Part shown: one piece after another, positions 1 to 5,075 of the stretch
How positions within the stretch are numbered: position 1 is the stretch's first letter
Layout: each line of letters opens with the position of its first letter
Source: an uncultured Prevotellaceae bacterium
Lineage (GTDB): Bacteria; Bacteroidota; Bacteroidia; Bacteroidales; Bacteroidaceae
Direction: 5' to 3'
DNA length: 16,805 bases
Assembly: GCA_900313845.1 (NCBI GenBank)
Contig: OMTC01000015.1
Coordinates: forward strand, 1 to 16,805
Program-made: the position numbers and the translations under genes
Notes under the pieces: generated by a model
What the model saw: only the letters and a program-made list of their open reading frames with translations
What the model was told of the DNA's origin: nothing
Database searches by the model: none

Positions 1-2
1 TG

Positions 3-59
3 AAAACCGCCCTCTATAATGCTCACGTTGAAGGCTTTGGAGGAAAAAGTTCGGATTGA
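3..59 (+). CDS. C-terminal tail of an unidentified upstream gene (partial)
   Basis: Frame 3 is open from the left edge and ends at TGA 57-59, giving the 18 residues KTALYNAHVEGFGGKSSD. The other two forward frames stop within the first 20 bases. A strong terminator hairpin follows 15 bases later, which fits the end of a gene. I do not recognise the family from so short a tail. The open frame could also be chance. Confidence 0.3.
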   Translation, partial: KTALYNAHVEGFGGKSSD

Positions 60-73
60 AAGGAGAACATGGA

Positions 74-116
74 AAAAGTGCAACTATAGGAAAGAGTCAC
101 CCGTAGTTGCACTTTT
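74..116 (+). terminator. Long hairpin terminator, probably bidirectional
   Basis: AAAAGTGCAACTA (74-86) and TAGTTGCACTTTT (104-116) are perfect 13-bp inverted repeats around a 17-base loop. The stem starts with an A run and ends with a T run, so it can read as an intrinsic terminator on either strand. It separates the upstream gene tail from the fumarase transcription unit. Confidence 0.75.
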
Positions 117-168
117 GGTTAATTGTGCTCAAGTTCCACAAATATAAAATAGAATAGATAAGTTATTG

Positions 169-198
169 GGAGATAGAAATCTTTCTATTTCCTTTTTT
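169..198 (+). terminator. Second terminator-like hairpin with T6 tract
   Basis: GGAGATAGAAA (169-179) pairs with TTTCTATTTCC (182-192), with one G-T wobble and a very tight loop, so about 10 bp form in practice. Six T residues follow directly (193-198). This is the layout of an intrinsic terminator. It lies 53 bases after the first hairpin and upstream of the fumarase promoter, so the two would act in tandem on read-through. The AT-rich stem lowers confidence. Confidence 0.5.
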
Positions 199-230
199 CA
201 CAATCTTTATGAAAGTTTTTGGGAAAAGAT

Positions 231-261
231 TTTAGGAAGTTGATGGAAAAATGTATATTTG
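231..261 (+). promoter_or_regulatory. Bacteroidota-type promoter for the fumarase gene
   Basis: TATATTTG (254-261) matches the TAnnTTTG -7 consensus of the Bacteroidota primary sigma factor. TTTA at 231-234 is an imperfect -33 box (consensus TTTG) with a 19-base spacer. Transcription would start near 268 and leave a leader of roughly 38 bases before the ATG at 306. The -33 match is weak, so the call rests mainly on the -7 box and its position. Confidence 0.6.
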
Positions 262-305
262 CAACTTATTATGAATACAAATAACTACTAATTCTAATTA
301 ATATT

Positions 306-1964
306 ATGGCAAAGGCACCAGAATTTAAGTATGCACCTATGTTCCAGATGGGACAGGACAAGACGGAATACCGACTGCTGACTAAAGAGGGTATCTCTGT
401 CGGCGAATTCGAGGGAAAGGAAATCGTCAAGGTCTCTCCAGAGGCTCTGACGCTGTTGGCTCAGCAAGCATTCCACGATGTGGAGTTCATGCTGCGCCGT
501 GAGCACAACCTGCAAGTGGCAAAGATTCTTCGCGACCCAGAGGCAACGGAGAACGACAAGTATGTGGCTCTGCAGTTCCTCCGCAATGCGGAGACGGCAG
601 CCAAGGGCATCCTGCCTTTCTGCCAGGATACGGGTACGGCTATTATTCACGGTGAGAAGGGTCAGCAGGTATGGACTGGATTTGAGGACGAAGAGGCACT
701 GTCGAAGGGTGTGTACAACACCTTCACGCAGGACAATCTCCGCTACTCGCAGAACGCTCCGCTGAACATGTACGACGAGGTGAACACCAAGTGCAACCTC
801 CCTGCACAGATTGACATCGAAGCCACAGAAGGCGCTGAATACCGATTCGTGATGGTGGCAAAGGGTGGTGGTTCTGCTAACAAGACCTACTTCTACCCAA
901 TGACCAAGGCAACCATCCAGAACGAGGGCACTTTGCTTCCATTCTTGGTGGAGAAGATGAAGAGTCTCGGTACGGCGGCTTGTCCTCCTTACCACATCGC
1001 TTTCGTGATTGGTGGCACATCGGCTGAGAAGAACCTCCTGACGGTGAAGCTGGCTTCCATCAAGTATTACGACTCGCTGCCAACGACGGGCGACGAGACG
1101 GGACGTGCGTTCCGCGACGTGGATCTGGAACAGAAACTGCTGAAAGAAGCTTATAAGATTGGTCTTGGTGCACAGTTCGGTGGCAAGTATCTGGCTCACG
1201 ACATCCGCGTGATTCGTCTGCCTCGTCACGGTGCCAGCTGTCCAATCGGTATGGGCGTTTCCTGCTCTGCCGACCGCAACATCAAAGCAAAGATTAACAA
1301 GGATGGTGTTTGGCTCGAAGTGATGGACAGCAACCCATCGGAGTTGATTCCTGAAGAGTATCGTCGTCCAGGCGAAGGTGGCAAGGGCATCGAGATTGAC
1401 CTGAACCAGGGTATCGACGCTGTACGCAAGGAACTGAGCAAGTATCCTGTTTCTACCCGAGTGAACCTCAAGGGTACCATCATTGTGGCTCGCGACATCG
1501 CTCATGCCAAGCTGAAGGCACGCTTGGATGCTGGCGAGGGAATGCCTCAGTACTTCAAGGACTATCCAATCCTCTATGCAGGTCCTGCCAAGACTCCAGA
1601 AGGCTATCCTTGTGGTTCGATGGGACCAACCACCGCTAACCGTATGGATCCATACGTGGATGAGTTCCAGGACAATGGTGCTTCACTCGTGATGATTGCT
1701 AAGGGCAACCGCACCCAGCAGGTGACTGATGCTTGTCAGAAGCATGGTGGTTTCTACCTCGGAACTATCGGTGGCGTGGCTGCAGTGCTCTCGCAGTCGA
1801 GCATCAAGAGCATCGAGTGTGTGGAATATCCAGAACTCGGCATGGAGGCTATCTGGAAGATTGAAGTGGAGGACTTCCCTGCATTCATCCTCGTAGATGA
1901 CAAGGGCAACGACTTCTTCAAACAGCTGAAGCCTTGCGCTGGATGCACGATTCTGCCTGATTAA
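306..1964 (+). CDS. fum: Class I (iron-sulfur) fumarate hydratase
   Basis: This cytosolic enzyme interconverts fumarate and malate. In anaerobic Bacteroidota the reverse direction feeds the reductive branch to succinate. At 552 residues it is full length for the single-chain class I family, with the alpha (N-terminal) and beta (C-terminal) domains fused. The three expected [4Fe-4S] ligands are visible: C106 in PFCQDTGT, C226 in GTAACPPYH and C320 in GMGVSCSADRN, at almost the same positions as C105, C224 and C318 of E. coli FumA (numbers from memory). The beta domain shows GSMGPTTANRMD and AKGNRT. The start ATG 306 lies behind a plausible promoter. Codon use is strongly biased: TTA, CTA and TCA are absent from about 1,200 bases, so a long in-register antisense frame stays open. 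The oxygen-sensitive cluster would depend on the SUF genes at the other end of the window. The family call is secure; the exact symbol (fumA or fumB) is a matter of convention. Confidence 0.97.
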   Translation: MAKAPEFKYAPMFQMGQDKTEYRLLTKEGISVGEFEGKEIVKVSPEALTLLAQQAFHDVEFMLRREHNLQVAKILRDPEATENDKYVALQFLRNAETAAKGILPFCQDTGTAIIHGEKGQQVWTGFEDEEALSKGVYNTFTQDNLRYSQNAPLNMYDEVNTKCNLPAQIDIEATEGAEYRFVMVAKGGGSANKTYFYPMTKATIQNEGTLLPFLVEKMKSLGTAACPPYHIAFVIGGTSAEKNLLTVKLASIKYYDSLPTTGDETGRAFRDVDLEQKLLKEAYKIGLGAQFGGKYLAHDIRVIRLPRHGASCPIGMGVSCSADRNIKAKINKDGVWLEVMDSNPSELIPEEYRRPGEGGKGIEIDLNQGIDAVRKELSKYPVSTRVNLKGTIIVARDIAHAKLKARLDAGEGMPQYFKDYPILYAGPAKTPEGYPCGSMGPTTANRMDPYVDEFQDNGASLVMIAKGNRTQQVTDACQKHGGFYLGTIGGVAAVLSQSSIKSIECVEYPELGMEAIWKIEVEDFPAFILVDDKGNDFFKQLKPCAGCTILPD

Positions 1965-2026
1965 AGCGTGAAGCGTGAAGTGTGAAGCGTGAAGCGTGAA
2001 GTGTGAAGCGTGAAGTGTGAAGTGTG
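1964..2026 (+). repeat. Left 7-bp tandem array (9 units of AAGYGTG)
   Basis: Nine exact-length 7-bp units run without a break: six or fewer mismatches are absent, and only the fourth base varies, as C,C,T,C,C,T,C,T,T. The array starts on the last base of the fumarase stop codon and ends 24 bases before the ATG of the four-helix-bundle gene. It is complementary to the shorter array at 2463-2497, so the two can pair as arms around that gene. A GTG inside the last unit opens a slightly longer reading frame, which I do not take as the start. Confidence 0.95.
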
Positions 2027-2050
2027 AATAGTTTAATAAAACAGCACATA

Positions 2051-2452
2051 ATGAAGTCGGAATTATTTGCCTTCGAGAAGTTGAAGGCTTATAAATACGC
2101 TAGGGCTTTAGTAAGGAGTGTTTATAAACTCTTACGTAAACTTCCCTATGAAGAAAAAGATGCGTTACGTGGCCAGTTACAACGGGCTGTAATTTCAGTT
2201 CCCTCAAATATTGCCGAGGGTATGGGGCGTAAAACGATTAAAGCTAAACAACAATTCATAGAATATTCCTATGGCTCACTAATGGAAGTGCTTTGCCAAC
2301 TTCAGCTTGCCAATGATTTAGGCTATATTTCTGAAGAGGAATTAAACGAAGAACGTGTACACATTGAAGACACTGCGCGCATTATCTCTGGATTATATTC
2401 GTATTTAGAAACTAAAGAAAAAACTCAAAAAAGAAGTGAAGGCAAAGTGTGA
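2051..2452 (+). CDS. Four helix bundle protein (S23 / 23S rRNA intervening-sequence family)
   Basis: The 133-residue product matches the small four-helix-bundle family first known from ORFs inside 23S rRNA intervening sequences. Characteristic stretches are LRGQLQRAVISVPSNIAEG (residues 39-57) and YSYGSLMEV (72-80), followed by QLQLANDLGYI. Relatives include the Avd accessory protein of diversity-generating retroelements, but no reverse transcriptase or template repeat is present here. The molecular function of stand-alone copies is unknown; binding of structured RNA or nucleic acid is an inference. ATG 2051 is preferred over GTG 2024, which lies in the repeat array. Codon use is unlike the neighbours': nine TTA, one CTA and three TCA codons in 133, whereas frr has almost none. 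It sits between two complementary 7-bp arrays, and its own last codons (AAGTGAAGG, AAAGTGTGA) resemble array units. It looks like an inserted accessory module between the fumarase gene and frr. Confidence 0.9.
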   Translation: MKSELFAFEKLKAYKYARALVRSVYKLLRKLPYEEKDALRGQLQRAVISVPSNIAEGMGRKTIKAKQQFIEYSYGSLMEVLCQLQLANDLGYISEEELNEERVHIEDTARIISGLYSYLETKEKTQKRSEGKV

Positions 2453-2462
2453 CGGAGGCTCT

Positions 2463-2497
2463 ATCGCTTCACGCTTCACACTTTACGCTTCACGTTA
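2463..2497 (+). repeat. Right 7-bp array, inverted relative to 1964-2026
   Basis: In-register units read TATCGCTT-like (2463-2469, degenerate), CACGCTT (2470-2476), CACACTT (2477-2483), TACGCTT (2484-2490) and CACGTTA (2491-2497). These are the reverse complement of AAGYGTG with a few changes. The array also pairs with the end of the four-helix-bundle gene: AGTGAAGGCAAAGTGTGA at 2435-2452 against TCACACTTTACGCTTCAC at 2476-2493. It ends 8 bases before the frr ATG, so folding here could affect frr translation. Confidence 0.85.
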
Positions 2498-2505
2498 ATT
2501 AAAAT

Positions 2506-3066
2506 ATGGAAGACGTAAAAGAATTATTGAATGCAGCTGAAGAGGACATGGAGATGGCAGCCATGCATCTGGAAGAATGTCTCAGCCGCATCCGTGCAGG
2601 AAAAGCCAACGTGCACATCCTCGACGGAATCCGTGTAGATAGTTACGGTTCGATGGTTCCACTGTCGGGCGTGGCAACCGTGATGGTGCCAGACCCACGC
2701 AGCATCACCATCAAGCCTTGGGACAAGTCGATGTTTAAGGTGATTGAAAAGGCCATCATCGACTCGCCAGTGGGCATCATGCCAGAGAACAACGGCGAAG
2801 TGATTCGTTTGGGCATCCCTGCTCTGACGGAGGAACGCCGTAAGGAGCTTACCAAACAGTGCTCGAAGGAAACGGAAACTGCCAAGATTTCTGTTCGCAA
2901 CGCACGTCGTGAGTGCATCGAGAAGCTGAAGAAGAGCGTGAAGAATGGTGTGCCAGAGGATGTGGAGAAGGACGCAGAGGAATCTGTTCAGAAAATCCAC
3001 GACAAGTACATCAAAAAGCTCGAAGCCATGCTCGAGGCGAAGAACAAGGAAATCATGACTGTATAA
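2506..3066 (+). CDS. frr: Ribosome recycling factor
   Basis: RRF works with EF-G to split post-termination ribosomes in the cytosol. The 186 residues equal the usual family length. The N-terminal helix ends in the conserved RIRAGKAN (about residues 29-36), followed by the domain II strand region with VDSYGSMVPLSGVATV and the helix-forming stretch DPRSITIKPWDKS. The C-terminal half is the long charged helical region of domain I. No Shine-Dalgarno is visible; the upstream bases are AT-rich after the 7-bp array. Like the other core genes here it avoids TTA, CTA and TCA codons. In related genomes frr is commonly followed by rsgA, as here. The four-helix-bundle module immediately upstream probably inserted ahead of it. 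Confidence 0.97.
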   Translation: MEDVKELLNAAEEDMEMAAMHLEECLSRIRAGKANVHILDGIRVDSYGSMVPLSGVATVMVPDPRSITIKPWDKSMFKVIEKAIIDSPVGIMPENNGEVIRLGIPALTEERRKELTKQCSKETETAKISVRNARRECIEKLKKSVKNGVPEDVEKDAEESVQKIHDKYIKKLEAMLEAKNKEIMTV

Positions 3067-3101
3067 ATGAAAAATGAAGAATGAAGAATGAGGAATGAAG
3101 A
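3067..3101 (+). repeat. Left arm: five 7-bp ATGAAGA units
   Basis: Five consecutive units read ATGAAAA, ATGAAGA, ATGAAGA, ATGAGGA and ATGAAGA. The first base follows the frr stop codon directly. The array is complementary to the five-unit array at 3212-3246, with the 38-bp hairpin repeats enclosed. In the phase RTGAAGN it resembles the GTGAAGY array at 1964-2026. Confidence 0.9.
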
Positions 3102-3103
3102 AA

Positions 3104-3210
3104 GGCTTCGGCAAAACCGAAGCTTACTGAGAAAGAAGAATGGCTTCGGCAAAACCGAAACTTACTGAGAAAGAAGAATGGCTTCGGCAAAACCGAAGCT
3201 TACTGAGAAA
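3104..3210 (+). repeat. Three tandem 38-bp hairpin repeats
   Basis: Units begin at 3104, 3142 and 3180. The first two are a full 38 bases and the third follows the consensus for about 29 bases. Each starts with GCTTCGG, a CAAAA loop and CCGAAGC, a 7-bp hairpin, followed by a purine-rich spacer ending AAAGAAGAAT. Unit 2 carries one change in the right stem (CCGAAAC). A dispersed fourth copy lies at 9259-9296. The repeat creates an open frame that extends the rsgA reading frame upstream, which is an artefact. Confidence 0.92.
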
Positions 3211-3211
3211 A

Positions 3212-3246
3212 TTCATTCTTCATTCTACATTCTTCATTCTTCATTT
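3212..3246 (+). repeat. Right arm: five inverted 7-bp units
   Basis: Units read TTCATTC, TTCATTC, TACATTC, TTCATTC and TTCATTT in register. They are the reverse complement of the ATGAAGA array at 3067-3101, with equal unit number in both arms. The arm ends 10 bases before the rsgA ATG. Confidence 0.9.
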
Positions 3247-3256
3247 TCAAAGGGAC

Positions 3257-4069
3257 ATGCACGGCTTAGTCATTAAGAACACGGGTAGTTGGTACACCGT
3301 GCGGGCTGATAATGGGACGCTCTGGGAGTCGAAAGTGAAAGGAAATTTCAGGCTCAAGGGGATTCGTTCCACTAATCCTGTTGCGATTGGCGACAAGGTG
3401 GATTTCACTCCGCAACCCGATGCAACGGCGCTCATCACGAGTATAGATGACCGCACCAACTATGTGATTCGGAAGGCAACGAACCTTTCGAAGCAGTCGC
3501 ATATTATCGCTGCCAATGTGGACCAGTGCTTCTTGATTGTCACGCTGAAACAGCCTGAAACTGCCACGACATTTATTGACCGTTTTTTGGCGTCGGCTGA
3601 GGCTTACCGCATCCCTGTTGTACTCATTTTTAATAAGATAGACTTGCTGACCGAGGAGGACGACAAGGAATTGCTTGAAGGGATGATCACCCTTTATGAA
3701 TCCATTGGTTACCGATGTATGGCTGTGTCGACAGGAGAGATTTCCGATGCCTTCAATACGGGTAAGCATACCACCACCTTCTCGGAGATGTACCCGATAG
3801 AGGACGCGCTCGTGCCACGCTCGTATATCATCGACACACCGGGCATCAAAGGCTTTGGTACCTTCGACATGGAACGCGAGGAAGTGGGGCATTATTTCAA
3901 GGAGATTTTCTATTTTTCCAAGGATTGCCGTTTCAACAACTGCACACATACCCACGAGCCAGGTTGTGCCGTGCGTGAAGCTGTTGAAAGGCATGACATC
4001 AGTCAAAGCCGCTATACCTCGTATCTTTCCATGCTGGAGGATAAGGATGAAGATAGGTATAGAGATTAG
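3257..4069 (+). CDS. rsgA: Ribosome small subunit-dependent GTPase RsgA lacking its P-loop segment
   Basis: RsgA is a circularly permuted GTPase that helps mature the 30S subunit. ATG 3257 is chosen because MHGLVIKNTGSWY is the normal family start and AAAGGG precedes it; the longer frame upstream is repeat DNA. The 270 residues show the N-terminal OB fold (about 1-70), G4 NKID (126-129), the conserved KHTTTFSEM (170-178), G3 DTPG (193-196) and the C-terminal zinc motif with C224, C229, H231 or H233, and C237. Between VS (157-158) and TGEIS (159-163), roughly 35-40 residues that normally hold the G1 P-loop (GxSGVGKS) are missing, and the reading frame is kept. The rest looks undamaged and keeps host-like codon use. 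GTP binding and hydrolysis would be expected to fail unless this is an assembly error. The family call is certain; function is doubtful. Confidence 0.9.
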   Translation: MHGLVIKNTGSWYTVRADNGTLWESKVKGNFRLKGIRSTNPVAIGDKVDFTPQPDATALITSIDDRTNYVIRKATNLSKQSHIIAANVDQCFLIVTLKQPETATTFIDRFLASAEAYRIPVVLIFNKIDLLTEEDDKELLEGMITLYESIGYRCMAVSTGEISDAFNTGKHTTTFSEMYPIEDALVPRSYIIDTPGIKGFGTFDMEREEVGHYFKEIFYFSKDCRFNNCTHTHEPGCAVREAVERHDISQSRYTSYLSMLEDKDEDRYRD

Positions 4070-4070
4070 G

Positions 4071-4110
4071 AGACCCAAAGACCCACAAAACTACAGACCC
4101 TCAGACCCAC
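4071..4110 (+). repeat. 8-bp tandem array (AGACCCAM)
   Basis: AGACCC occurs at 4071, 4079, 4095 and 4103, an exact 8-base rhythm with one degenerate unit at 4087. The array begins two bases after the rsgA stop codon. No inverted partner was found downstream, unlike the two 7-bp arrays. Confidence 0.75.
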
Positions 4111-4116
4111 CCCTTA

Positions 4117-4135
4117 CCCTCCCTGTGAGGGAGGG
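4117..4135 (+). repeat. GC-rich palindromic repeat
   Basis: CCCTCCCT, loop GTG and AGGGAGGG form a perfect 8-bp hairpin. Its reverse complement matches 18 of 19 bases with 16693-16711 inside sufS, so both belong to one dispersed family. No T tract follows, so a terminator role is not well supported. Confidence 0.8.
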
Positions 4136-4206
4136 AGTAGTTAGTTTGCTATGAGATGGGGACTCACAAACTTCTCTTTTTCCTGAAAACTTCTATAATA
4201 TTTTTA

Positions 4207-5052
4207 ATGAAAAGATTCTTATATATATTCTTTTTATTTCTATTTGTTCTTTCCGCATCGGCTCAAACTTATGAGCAGTGGGTGGAGAGAGGTATCAAGG
4301 CTGCGGAGGCGGATTCGTTGACGGAAGCGGTAAATTACTTCAAGAAGGCACTGAAGGTCAACCCGAAGGATTATCGCAACGCGTTGGTGTTTACCAATAT
4401 GGGAAAGGTGCAGGAAACGATGTATTGGCAGAACACCCAAGAGAAGCAGAATGCCTCCGATGCTATTGAATCCTATACGATGGCATTGGGTTTTGCACCT
4501 GAGGCGGTGCCTATGCTCGAAGCACGAGGAAAACTCTATCTTCGATTGGAGAATTATGGGAAGGCATTGATGGATTTCACCACCATCCTCGATGTCGATC
4601 CCCATCATAAGGAAGCACGCAACTATCGTGCGTTTTGCTATTCGCAAAGACATGAATATTTGGAGGCGAGGACAGACTATTTGCGGGTGTTGGAGGAAGA
4701 TGCTACCAACTATTCCGCTCAACTCGGTTTGGCACTGCTCTGCCAAAACACGAATAAAATGACGGAAGCGCTGGAGCGCATCACACTCATGGTGGAGGGA
4801 CATCCCGACAAGGCAGAACTCTACAGTGTTCGTGCGGGCATGTATGCCGAAAACAAACAATCCGAGCTCGCTATCATGGACCTCGACAAGGCTGTGGAGT
4901 TGGAGCCCGAAAACCAGAACTATTATTTGGCACGTGCTTATTTGCACAAGGAACAGGGCAATAAGCGAAAAGCCCTTGCTGATTTCGAGGCTGCCATCAA
5001 GAATGGTGTGCCAAGGGCTTCGTTGGAGGAGGATTTGAAGAGCTTAAAATAA
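4207..5052 (+). CDS. Exported tetratricopeptide-repeat protein
   Basis: The 281-residue product has a signal peptide: MKRF, then a hydrophobic run of about 12 residues, ending SASAQ near residue 20. ATG 4207 is preferred over the upstream ATG 4156 because it places this signal at the very N terminus. The mature part is built of about six or seven helical TPR units, for example residues 23-53, 102-135 (ARGKLYLRLENYGKALMDF), 136-169, 204-237 (VRAGMYAENKQSELAIMDLDKAVELEP) and 238-270. No catalytic motif is visible. TPR solenoids bind protein partners, so a periplasmic scaffold or assembly role is the likely class of function, but the partner is unknown. The next gene starts 23 bases downstream and also encodes an exported protein, so they are probably co-transcribed. 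Confidence 0.88.
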   Translation: MKRFLYIFFLFLFVLSASAQTYEQWVERGIKAAEADSLTEAVNYFKKALKVNPKDYRNALVFTNMGKVQETMYWQNTQEKQNASDAIESYTMALGFAPEAVPMLEARGKLYLRLENYGKALMDFTTILDVDPHHKEARNYRAFCYSQRHEYLEARTDYLRVLEEDATNYSAQLGLALLCQNTNKMTEALERITLMVEGHPDKAELYSVRAGMYAENKQSELAIMDLDKAVELEPENQNYYLARAYLHKEQGNKRKALADFEAAIKNGVPRASLEEDLKSLK

Positions 5053-5075
5053 CAATCTAAAACAAATATCCCAAT

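Noticed and set aside
69..89. Mini-ORF MEKVQL with AGGAG upstream, a possible leader peptide
   Set aside because: Six codons within the terminator stem, with no downstream gene close enough to be regulated by it; probably chance.
294..1505. A 403-codon minus-strand frame over the fumarase gene
   Set aside because: Same in-register codon-bias effect; no family resemblance. Similar shadows occur opposite frr, rsgA, the TPR gene and sufB.
2024..2050. GTG start for the four-helix-bundle gene
   Set aside because: The GTG is part of the last heptamer unit, and the extra nine residues are not family-like; ATG 2051 is the better start.
2051..2452. Diversity-generating retroelement accessory gene (Avd)
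   Set aside because: Avd is a relative of this family, but there is no reverse transcriptase, template repeat or variable repeat in the window.
1964..3246. CRISPR array
   Set aside because: Units are 7 or 38 bases without unique spacers, arms are inverted relative to each other, and no cas genes are present.
3140..3256. Upstream extension of the rsgA frame by 39 codons
   Set aside because: It is made of hairpin-repeat and heptamer-array DNA. The RsgA family starts at MHGLVIKNTGSWY, and a purine-rich AAAGGG lies just before ATG 3257.
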